Below are positions 11,601 through 21,068 of a stretch of 64,000 nucleotides of DNA, piece after piece; the first letter of the stretch is position 1; each line of letters opens with the position of its first letter. The DNA comes from Antitrichia curtipendula (taxonomy: Eukaryota; Streptophyta; Bryopsida; Hypnales; Leucodontaceae): NCBI GenBank assembly GCA_951230915.1, contig OX579641.1, positions 6,448,001 to 6,512,000 of the forward strand, in the 5' to 3' direction. The notes beneath the pieces are model-generated. The model did not search any database. It was not told the origin of the DNA and saw only the letters and a program-made list of their open reading frames with translations. The position numbers were made by a program, and so were the translations under genes.

Positions 11601-12435
11601 GCTCCAACTGCAAGACCTTCTGATGCGCACCTTGTCGTCCTTGTTCGTTCGCCAACTGCAAGTTGTTGTTGTGTTGGTCCTCATTCCTGTGCAACTCTTC
11701 TTCGACTGCTACACATCGAGCCCTAAAGAAGTCTAAACCGCTCTTCAAAGTGTCAATCTCCTCTTTACTTCTTGCAACAAGTTCCTCTGAACGTTGTGCC
11801 CAGCTACTGTTGGCAACGTCCAGATCCTGCGTTAGTAACGCAATGGAATTTTGCAAGGCTTCCCTCTTCCGAATTGCATCAGCTTGTGTCTCCTGTAATT
11901 GCCTTTCCAAGCCTTTTATTGAGTCACAGGTGCTAACAAGGTTTCTAGAATATCCTAGGAGTCCAGAGTCACCGTGACACACAAATTCTAAGCAACTCTT
12001 GATTGTTTGAAACGGTGGTGGCTTCCCTGTGACAGGATCTGTTGGGTACAAATTGCCATCCAACCATAAATCAATGTTGGTGGCTCCAGAATCTCTCAAC
12101 GCTGGAAACTCTGCTTTTGAGGCTTGCTGATCAATTCGAACCCCTTTCCTCACAATAGGGGCGAATTTACTATCCAATATAACAGCTGCTGTATACGAAC
12201 TACCCTTTCCAACATTGGTAATGTCCTGAAGTGCCATCCTAAACCGAAATCTCTCAAATCGTGTGCCAAAGCCACCCCAAAACCAGTTGAGGGATGCCAA
12301 TGAGCCTGTTGGCAACGGCAATGAGGCCAGCTCATTTGGCGGGAAGCAATTCCAACAATTGAGAACTTGCGAGCATCTCCACGTTGACATTCCCCACATC
12401 CCCCAATTCACACGCTCGTCAACTGGATTGTACAT
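8690..12435 (-). CDS. Element A transposase: 1,040-aa candidate DDE recombinase
   Basis: Four-exon model: 12435-11077, 10705-10436, 10382-9270, 9070-8690, every junction in phase 0; ATG at 12435, TGA at 8690. The second intron (53 nt) is short; an alternative donor GTGAAT at about 10472 with acceptor CCAG at about 10344 also fits. The third donor is ATG|GTGAGT. Residues about 168-300 form a coiled coil. The candidate catalytic core is spread over exons 3 and 4: Asp in FVLKMDEAE (about 569), Asp in LSADMKTIKCLYGLKHG (about 665) followed by C-x2-C (CIYC), and Glu in NNQGMEKSHHAAK (about 940). The layout (Asp, then D-x-K-x(n)-GL-x(n)-C-x2-C, a His-Leu helix, then N-x-G-x-E-K) resembles RNase H-fold eukaryotic transposases that I know as uncharacterised families. 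The superfamily name is left open. It probably cuts the element's inverted repeats. The frame is intact. Confidence 0.75.
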
Positions 12436-12807
12436 GTTGAGTACACTAATTGGAAATAGTGGCTTCCAAATCAGAATTCCAAATCGTGGATTAAAAGATT
12501 ATAATCCACAATTTGGTACTCGCAGTCAACATTAAAATAGTCACCGAACTATATTAATCTATGTGCCAAACTCATTGCCCCAAGTGTTGAGTTGCCAACA
12601 TGGCAAATGTTTGTACAGAGTCCTGGTGCACGGCTGTTGACAACAAGGCGCCACTTGAGTGCTTCAGTGACAACTCGACCTGTACCGTCCACAGCTCATT
12701 GGCGTGCAGGTTTGATGGCAACAAGCGCCAAGTACCCATGATGTTGGAATTGACCATTTTCTAAAAAGCAAAAAATTATTTTTCAAGCCCAAAGTACCGG
12801 CCATCCA

Positions 12808-12830
12808 GAGACCCGAATTTTCTTCTAATG
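12808..12830 (-). repeat. Right terminal inverted repeat of element A
   Basis: Exact inverted copy of 2622-2644. The flanking sequence CAAAAAC does not match the left flank AATTTCTA, so no target duplication is visible outside the repeat. Confidence 0.92.
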
Positions 12831-13715
12831 CAAAAACAAAATGTTATATTGACATTAATTCCCTCCACAAATAGGACAAATCAATGTAGTTTGAAGAAAT
12901 ATTGATGTTGGCAAAACTTACTTGCCTGAAGACTACAAAAGCCTAAATTGAGCCTTGTCCAATATTTTTGCAATCAAGAGGAATTGAAAAAGGTTTTGTA
13001 ATCTATCTTCTAAATGCATAGTCACTTATATGTACAGATTCACATTATTGAGTTGAATTGAAATTAATTCATTTCAATTCAATCACCCAACTCCACCCGA
13101 CTCCACCCGACTTCAATCACCCCAACTCCACCCGACTATTTGTATTTTTGAATGTTGTGCAATCGATACAATCGATATGGAATATTTTAGTATGTATTTG
13201 TCTGTACTTCAAAGTTTGTAACCATCTTTTATACCATATTCTATACATATTGTATATTGTATTTTGTATCTACTTTTGGATAGCGAAGATCGTCATCAAT
13301 GGCTCTAAATTTTTCAGAGGATCAACAACATTTGAGGTGGGGGTGGGGTGGGTTTGTGATGTGAAATCAACAGTTGTAGATTTTTTTTGGGGGGGGGGGA
13401 GAGGGGAGAAATTGAATTCGAATAAGGTGTTCACATCATCATATGAGATAGTGATATTTAGTTTCTCCCCAAACACATGTAGCATGTTCCTAATGACAAA
13501 AAAATTCACCTAATTTGAATTAAATTTTCACACTATGAATCTTCGGTCACTTAAAATGGTCATTTTAACCCTAAAGCACTCTAACGTCTAATTTTTGGAC
13601 GACTAACAAAAATTAAAACTCAAGTTTCATTTTCATTACCATTTGGATAAAAGTCATTTAATTTGTGGAGATACTTTATCAAGTTGTTGTCCTATCTAAT
13701 GGTTGGATTTGGTAT
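12831..13715. other. Intergenic spacer right of element A
   Basis: AT-rich DNA with no supportable gene. It holds a short C-rich tandem run of CTCCACCCGA units at about 13090-13135 and a T8/G10 homopolymer junction at about 13381-13400. Confidence 0.5.
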
Positions 13716-14452
13716 TAGGGTGAATGCAAGAAAGACTATTACTATTTTTTGTCACACTTGACGTGTCGGACTTGTTATCGGCTATAACTTTTGAAGAATG
13801 AATCCAATTAACTTGAAATTTTTTTTGGAGATTGATAACCTGATCTTGTTTCGATCCCTTATTTTTCAAAAATATTTAAAATTCATTTTATATTTAAATT
13901 TCAATTTAGCTAATTTGTCACACTTTGCAGTTTAGGGTTTTTTAGTACTGGGGAGAATCCAAAATTAATGATCTAGATCTGAAATTCCTATGGTCTATTC
14001 CCATAGTAGGAAGTCATGTATCTACCAAAGGAAATTTAAAAATATTTTATTTTATGCCCTCCACATACGTGCAATCAGGGCTCCCTTACGCGCGCAGTTC
14101 TGAACATTCAAAATTGTTTCAAGATCATTTTTTTGGTGAAATGTCTTTCCTATAAAGTCTTCCCAAATGGAAAATTTTTAGTTTCCTTAAAAATTGTTTA
14201 TCCTATTTTTTACAAATTAAAATGTGAAAGTACCTATTTTCATGAGATTTTGCACTTTTTCAGTTCTCCTACTTAGAGAATTTTTCTATGCTTTTCCTTC
14301 CTAGAGTAACTTCTTCTTAAAGGTGTATACATTGAACAGATTTTTCAGATTTTTTTAAAATTGTTTTTCTAATTATATAGTACTCCCAAAAAAAACATGA
14401 GTACTGTGGAAAACGCTACGCAAAGTGGACGGTCTTTCTTGCATTCACCCTA
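13716..14452. mobile_element. 737-bp non-autonomous element with 21-bp inverted repeats
   Basis: The left end TAGGGTGAATGCAAGAAAGA(C) is repeated inverted and exact at 14432-14452. The interior (about 695 bp) is AT-rich and non-coding. If TA is the target duplication, the element proper starts GGGTGAATGC. This would suit a Tc1/mariner-like or degenerate PIF-like MITE; the superfamily is unresolved. Confidence 0.8.
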
Positions 14453-14948
14453 GTGTGAAGTGGCCCTAATAGTTATCAATGATGGCTTGGACAAATCAGA
14501 GAGGACATACCAAACCATCAAATAAACTACAACGAGCTCAAAGACCTCACTGCGAGGCAAGATATAACAGTATGTTTCCAGCACTTCAGAGCGCGCGCTT
14601 TGGAGATCTGAAATGCTTTCCCCTCCAGTTGCCGACGTGGTGTAACACAAGGAGCTTGGATTTGAAGTCCTTGAATTTAAAGAAGACATTCAACAGATCT
14701 GAAATGCTAGCTCAAACACCGTAACACTCTGTTGTAAAGGGGAATTTTAGATGTGCATTATACAGGGAACCTTGGCCGCTTTAAGGGGGGTGAATGGTAC
14801 AAAAAAGGGGGTGAATGGGAGGGTGAAAGTTTACTATCTCTGGATTACATCATGGACAGTTCATCAAATGATGAATTCTACTCGGCGAGAAAAAAGAGAG
14901 GTCATAATCAGGCTGTGTGATCTCAAGCACTTCCTTGTCCGGAGTGAT
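14453..14948. other. 3' flank of the lectin receptor kinase gene
   Basis: No gene seen. It probably contains the kinase 3' untranslated region (minus strand). A short duplicated string, AAGGGGGTGAATGG, occurs near 14780-14820. Confidence 0.4.
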
Positions 14949-17900
14949 TCATCCGTTGTCTTCTCTTGTTCCTGATGCGGTGTAATACATGGAGCTTGCA
15001 TTGGTACTAGTCCAAGAGAAGCTGTTGTCGTGAAGTGCGGTTCTCGGAATGTAGTCGAACTGGGGTTTAGAGAGAGGCACTTCAGGAAGGTGGACATCGC
15101 CATTGAGGATGAGGAGCACTTGGCGCATGGAGGGTCGCATGGCAGGACTAGGGTGAGAGCACAACAACCCTAAACAAAGCACTTTGGTCATTTCATGGGC
15201 ATTGTACATCCCAACGAGGCGAGCATCAGCCGCATCGAGAATGCTTGAGTTCCCCCACAATTGCCACACCTGCTCCACCAACAACTTCACCTCCTCGTCT
15301 TTGTGGTAGATGGGTTTCTTTCCGCACACCACTTCCAACAGGAAGGCCCCAAAGCTGTACACGTCCGTCTGCTCTGTTTGTTTTCCTGCCATCCCCAATT
15401 TTTGACCGCCCCATCATGAGTCCAACAAAGTGTACATGTTTTGATTGAATCGGTCTGTGAGTTCCATTCAGTTTCCAAGTAGTACACCATCCATTTGTAT
15501 GTTAATACTCACACTTATCAAGATTCAAAATGCTTGAGATCACATAGTACAATTGTTAGCATGCAAACAAAGGTGTTCCAGGGGTCAAGAAATAGTGATT
15601 GTTTAGTACACATAGAAACTATGAAACTAGCTTAACAACCAAATGCTTTCTTTGAAATCCCAACCTAGTGATTGTATAATAAAATGCAAAAGAGTGCAAC
15701 ATTGATAGGATTGACTTCCCAACCACAAGAGACAAGGGAAGAAGCCAACACTAAATGCTATTGGCAAATCATTGTTATCAATGCACTTTGCACTCCTAAA
15801 ATTGGTGCATTGGTAGTCATGATTTGCCAATTCTCTTATAATTTTTGTCTTTTAGTTTAACTTTGAAGTGCTTTACTTTCATTGTCCAATGTCTAAATTT
15901 GAGGGTTTTTTGTATGCAAAGTACTTTTAAATGAAAAATAACTCAAGTTCTAATTATAAATCAGTCAAATGTTAGAAGTTCAATTGGAGAGTAAAATTCT
16001 AGTATGCATTGGAGAAGCTCTCACCACCTCACCACCTCCTAGCTGCTTGATGGTTATCTAGTTCATAATTGACAACTAATAGCAGTGCAAGACCTTCTTG
16101 AAGAACCAGTATAGACATGCACATGTAGGACCTTGGAAAAAATGTCAGCATCTATGTGATGTATTCATGGATTCCTTCTTGTACCAAAAATAAGCATTAG
16201 CTTTAAGTGAAAGCAATGGAAGGGTCACCTGTGTGGAACAATTCTGGAGCAAAGTAACCAAAAGTGCCTGCCACGTTGGTACTTTCCGGGGTCAACAAGC
16301 TGTGGTTGTAAGAGCGGGCTAGGCCAAAGTCCCCCAATCGTGCATTAAACTTGGCATCCAACATCACATTAGCTGCCTTCACATCACGATGGATGATCCG
16401 CTCCTCGCACTCCGTGTGTAGATATACCAGAGCTGTGGCCACATCCACGACCACTTTGAACCTGTAAAAATGCAAACATTCTTTCAACTATCATCCATAC
16501 ATAACTTTAGAAGTTGTGCTAAGGCATTTAAGAACTTTTAAATAGTTGCTTTGAATTTGTGAATCCAATTTGTGATTTATCATATACATTGTTTCAATGA
16601 GACCTTCTAGTCTATACGTGATGAGGAGTCGCTTCCAAGTAATAAAAAGAAAAATAAGCCATAACTATTGCCTTCCATGCTAAGAAAAAATTCTTAGTCT
16701 TTTTCTGGCTAGCCAAGTAGGAGGAGATTATAGGACATAATTGGGCTATATTTGGTGAATCCATGTCTAAAAGAACCAAAAATATTTTATCCACAATCCC
16801 ATGCATGTCAACCAATCATCTACTCCACTCTTTCCAGACTTTATTCTTTCCACCTATTCCAATGTATGATTTCTCAACACCTTCTTTGTGCACTCCTTCA
16901 ATCACCCAAGATCCTAAACATTGTCAAAAATACTCTGTTACCTAGCTCAAAAGTGAAGTGCAGGATTGGAAAACATACATGTATCCAATGCCTCTTAGTG
17001 CCACTCAACATGTATGCTATCCATGCTTGAAAAATTCAAATAACCCTCTGAAAGCACATCCTTAATTAGAATGGACTATGTAATGGAAAAGCAGAGCCTC
17101 ATTATGAGATATAACATGTCAAGCCTCAAGAGAGGCAAGGGATGTACTTTCTCATAATGAAACTTTGCTTTTGCATTACTAGACATGACTTCAATGTTTG
17201 GATAGTTGAATCTTGATCAATCATGCTTAATCAAGGGCCTACGGAGAAGGTCATCAAAATGGCAAAGCACCCCCACATTACGGAAAAGAACATGCCTCCT
17301 TCCAATGCCCTCATGCAAAGAGAGGCTCCTATCTGTCCATAACTGGTTGTTGACTTTTCAATGCTAACGTGGCACCTTCCCATTGGCAAACCGTCACCAT
17401 TACCATTACAAGTTGCAACTCCTAACCTCTTCTCCCACAGGAACCCGATGACTTCCTTGTCCTCAACAGCGTTCAATATGCCAACCCCATGTGCTTCTCC
17501 ACGTGCATCGGGCAAAACCTCAACTGTTGTCGCAGGGGACCCGAACAAATGCTTGTCGAGGCTGCCTTGGGGCATGTAGTCGTACACCAGCAGCAGCTCG
17601 CCTCGCTCGTGACACCAGCCCTGCAGACGCACCAAATTGCGGTGCCGGATTTTGCCAATGATCATCACCTCCGCCAAAAACTCACGCTCACCTTGACTGG
17701 ACTCAGGCGCCACACGCTTGACAGCCACGTACTGTTGGTTGCCAGGCAGGAAGCCTTTGTACACACTCCCGAAGCCTCCTCGCCCGAGCACTTGCTTGGG
17801 GTCGAAGTTCTTCGTGGCCAGGGCGAGTTCCTTGTACGTGAACTTGTGCGGATCCGCCTCTCCCAGGTCGTCGGCGTCAATGTTGAACCTCCATCCACGC

Positions 17901-18928
17901 CTCTCCACCCTTTGTCGGTAGTACTTGTACAGTGCGTAAATGGCAGCCAAACCGGTGAGGGGCAGCAGAATCGACATCAGCCTTACTTCAAATGGGTGCG
18001 TCTCGACCCAAGTGGGTTTATATTGATATGGAAAGCACTGGTAACCGGGAGCAGCAGGCGCGGCGGAGTTCGACGTCCTGAGGCTGAAAGACAGAATACT
18101 TTGGAAAAGTGGTTCGGAATTCGATAAAGCAATTGACGAAGTGAAGCCGACGTACATATGTTCATTGAGCACTTTGCAAAGATCGATCTGGTAACTCAAG
18201 GAATTGTAAGGTATCTCAATGGCGTCATTGGTGTCATCAGACCTCATCATTGTTGGTCCTGGACGCTGGTCCCGGCTCAGAGGACATAGGAGCAGACTAA
18301 TGTCCGCCGTGCTAACATTCAGAATCTGCAATGAAGCATCATAATCGATCCACACTTGCAACTTCCAATCTTGAAGGAATTCTGGTCCCTGTAAGCGAAC
18401 CCAACTGCTCGAGTTCATGCTGTTCACGTCAATGCCGATGTGAAACCCGTCCCCCGGGTCGGCGAACTGGGGGCTATATCGGAAGTCAAATTCGACTGCA
18501 AAAGTGTGCGATTGAGGGTCGCCATTGGACGTGGCGTTGAGCAGGCCCAGGTAGCCTCCAGCGCTGCCAAGGTATGCGTTCAGGTCGGGAATCATGGCGA
18601 AGGTGAACCCTTCTAGAAGGTTGGGTGCGGATCCTCCATAGCCAACCTGCCTCGAATTTAGCGGGACGTCGCCAAGATCGATCCAGGCTACGAAGCTCGT
18701 ACTGAAGGAGAACACGGGGCCAGTGGGGTTCTCCTTAAGCCAGATCTTTTCTACGTAGAAACACCGATGCGAAGGCTCATGCCCAAACATCATGAAGCAA
18801 TCTAAAATACCTGTCAAATTGACGAAGGGTTCCGATGTCTGAGCAGAGGTGGCAACGTAGCTTCCTCGGAGCAACATTACGACACAAACCAGCAGCACAC
18901 GACTGACGTGTTGGACGAGGAGCCCCAT
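14949..18928 (-). CDS. L-type lectin-domain receptor-like kinase (LecRK), 723 aa
   Basis: Exons 18928-17427, 16461-16229 and 15385-14949 join in phases 2 and 1 to 724 codons including the stop. Order of parts: signal peptide (about 1-30); legume-lectin domain (about 35-290, with SVEFDFR-like HTFAVEFDFR and HIGIDVNS strands); membrane helix (about 316-337); Ser/Thr kinase with glycine loop LGRGGFGSV (381-389), Lys404 in VAVK, HRDVKAAN (catalytic Asp527), DFG (Asp545) and APE. All key kinase residues are present, so it should be active. The lectin metal/sugar loop (DFRYSPQFADPGD) lacks the Asn expected in sugar-binding legume lectins, so carbohydrate binding is doubtful. A stretch of about 25 extra residues precedes WEKR in the kinase. 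It acts at the plasma membrane in perception of extracellular signals. Relatives in flowering plants are usually single-exon genes. Confidence 0.93.
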
Positions 18929-19605
18929 GAATCTGTCTTACACCTTACTGCGTATGAGCGACCTCGTCGAACATTAAATTCGCTCCCGAATGGACTTGGG
19001 ATACATGTAGGTGGCAGCAACTGGTTCAGTTTCACTCATCACTACCGACAAAGTACTCTAACTACTGGAACACAGACCGAAATCCTCCTCAATTGATATG
19101 ATCGGAGTGCACGCTAGAACATGCACAGTTGCTCAATTACACCATCTGCTCTCTGCTCTCGTGACGCTCGATACGGACGTGAATAATCGTCACAGAGAGA
19201 GCAGCAATCAACAGGCAGGCTAGCTAGCTACGCACTAAGCTTGACTCGTCATGCAAACAGGAGCGTCACTTCAGGATCCCGTTCCTGATCAAGTGGCAAT
19301 GCAAGGCTTGAATGTGAACTTATTGCTGCATCCTCGTTCATTCACGCTTAGAAATCACTAGCTCTTAATTGAGGAGTTTCCATCTTTGGTCAGGGATGAC
19401 GAGCAAGCACATATTGATATTCTTCAAGCTAGCACCTCACTATGTCGTGGTTCACAAGCAAATGAAGAAGAGGATGCATCCTTTGTGGGATCATGAAAGC
19501 TATGGCCGCGCTGCTTCCGCCCCGCATTGTGTCATTAGTCAGCATTCTGCTGATTTTCCTTCCGGGATCCCTCGTTGAATTTTTGGCTCAGGAAGTTTGT
19601 CCACC
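18929..19605. other. Upstream region of the LecRK gene
   Basis: Holds the promoter and 5' leader of the receptor kinase on the minus strand. I cannot point to a certain TATA box or transcription start. No other gene is seen. Confidence 0.5.
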
Positions 19606-20019
19606 TAAGGTACCATGCTCTTAAAGCGACCATATAAGGGCTGGTCCGCCTTTTTCACAGGCTTCCATGGACAGAAATAATTGTAGATCATTTTTCAGAG
19701 AATGAAAAATAGATGTGAACCTTAACACAAGTGGTTTTGTATTTTTCCAAGCTTTTGTGAATTACTTATTAATTTTCAAAGATTCGGGGCATAGGCACCT
19801 ATTTGTGAACATAGGTCTTTCAAAATCCGTCCACTTGCAACTTGTAAAGAGATGTAAAAAAATCAAAGACAATGATTGGCTCTTGCAATACAAAAATAAT
19901 TTTTCTTCTATGCATTCAATTGCTAAAGAGGTCCATTTAAGGATCACCCCATCTCCATTCTCCACCTAAAAATAGGGTTGGTTTGAAGAAGATGGGTGCT
20001 TTTAGAGCATACTACCTTA
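19606..20019 (+). mobile_element. MITE with AAGGTA ends (complete copy)
   Basis: The left end TAAGGTACCATGCTCTTAAA and the reverse complement of the right end TAAGGTAGTATGCTCTAAAA form imperfect inverted repeats of about 27 bp. The interior is non-coding. Its parts recur inverted at 40251-40860 and 45962-46088, so it is a multicopy family. TA or TAA/TTA flanks are possible as target duplications. Confidence 0.75.
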
Positions 20020-20390
20020 CTGTCTGTATGGGAAGAAGGAGATAAGACCCTATTTCCATTGGTACTGGAACTAGAGGTTCATCCACCCAAGTTGACTATG
20101 GGTAGGGGAAAAAAACTCTAGAATCTTAACACAATGTACACAATGTAATTTTGAAAGCAAGCTTATGTTTAGGGTACGGAAGGTTTAAGAATGTTTCAAC
20201 TTTTGTAGAGCTAAAGGCAAGAGGTTCAGGCTTGAATTCTTCCAACCCTCCATTGGTAAAACAAGTTCTAAGGTAGGCACATTCAAAAGTGACACTTGTG
20301 TAATTGCGCCGCATATCTAGTGTCGCTTCTAGGTGTACCTACCTCATTTAACTTACTTGAGTTTGCAGTGTTGGTTGGTGTAAGTTCGGG
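20020..20390. other. Spacer left of element B
   Basis: No gene recognised. At 20374-20386 it contains the 13-mer GTTGGTGTAAGTT, which is repeated directly after the right end of element B. Confidence 0.5.
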
Positions 20391-20438
20391 GATGCTAGTT
20401 TGTGAGCTTGTGAGCGTGAGCCTGTGAGCCTGTGAGCC
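20391..20438 (+). repeat. Left inverted repeat of element B
   Basis: Five GTGAGC units in tandem with spacers (TTGTGAGC, GTGAGCC, TGTGAGCC). Matches the inverted right end over its outer 30 or so bases with few differences. Confidence 0.8.
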
Positions 20439-21068
20439 TCCATTTTTTTATCCATTTAGTATTCCTAAATTTGTTCAAGTCCTATGACCGTGGAAATAAA
20501 TGTAAGGATCTATAGTCCAAATGAATAACAAATGAATATATTCCTATGAGATTTTGCCCCCCAGAATTGAACCATTCTATTTTAAAAAAATGAAATATTA
20601 TAAAATAGGAGGTTTTTGAATGTAACACATAATGAAAATAGGTGTATATAGTGGTTTAGAATATCTCAGTACAAGATATATATTAAAATAATACAATGCA
20701 ACATAATACCAAAATTTTAAGGGAACATTTATCAATTTAAAAATAGAAGGGACAATAAATATGGGTTGTAGAGATTGAATATAAATTGAATGATAGGCAA
20801 AATTTTACAAGCATTAGAGCATGAACAATGGTCTTGAGCTTATAACTAAGTGATAAATGTAGTCTTAATTGTTGACCTTCATGTAAATTTAATGAATGAA
20901 TCATAAGCTCAAGACAATTTGGGCATAGACAAGCTCAAAGGCAATGTGGACATGAAGTGAAGTTGAAGGCCATCAAATGGAATTGTTGCCATTTGCCACA
21001 TCATGCATAGTTAGATTTAGTTAAACAAAAAGTAAATAGAAATCAAATATAAAAGCATGAAATTGAAC

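Larger units (their letters stand above)
2656..12599. repeat. Dispersed near-palindromic 9-mer array (GTTKSMAAC)
   Basis: I counted 36 exact copies by eye: GTTGGAAAC 10, GTTTCCAAC 10, GTTGGCAAC 7, GTTGCCAAC 9. The first two words are reverse complements of each other, as are the last two, so the set is strand-symmetric. Example starts are 2656, 2708, 2776, 3104, 3136, 3389, 3620, 4180, 4367, 4746, 4937, 5016, 5094, 5458, 5683, 5853, 6318, 6464, 6531, 7975, 8362, 8837, 9397, 10421, 10768, 11024, 12308 and 12591. About 15 fall in exons and 21 in introns or spacers. Chance expectation in 10.2 kb with equal base frequencies is about 0.16. Many one-base variants also occur. Likely role: binding sites of an element-encoded protein (inference). 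Confidence 0.9.
2622..12830. mobile_element. Element A: 10.2-kb multi-gene TIR DNA transposon
   Basis: The unit is bounded by 23-bp perfect inverted repeats beginning CATTAGAAGAAAATTCGGG. Between them lie three spliced genes whose exon phases all close without a frameshift or stop: gene A (+, 3155-4653), gene B (-, 5526-7744) and a DDE-type transposase (-, 8690-12435). A 9-mer motif is densely repeated from just inside the left end to just inside the right end and almost nowhere else. This marks the same boundaries independently. No target-site duplication flanks the outer CATTAG/CTAATG; a 2-bp TA or AT duplication is possible if the repeat is trimmed. GC content is visibly higher than in flanking DNA. 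Intact genes and identical ends suggest a young, possibly autonomous copy. I cannot assign it to a named superfamily. Confidence 0.88.

Noticed and set aside
2656..12599. CRISPR-like or satellite array interpretation of the 9-mer
   Set aside because: Spacing is irregular, the unit is only 9 bases, both strands are used and copies lie in exons; there are no regular spacers.
2622..12830. Endogenous giant-virus insert
   Set aside because: The several genes and a RING-like protein suggested it briefly, but exact inverted repeats, a transposase and introns in every gene fit a DNA transposon. No capsid or polymerase is present.
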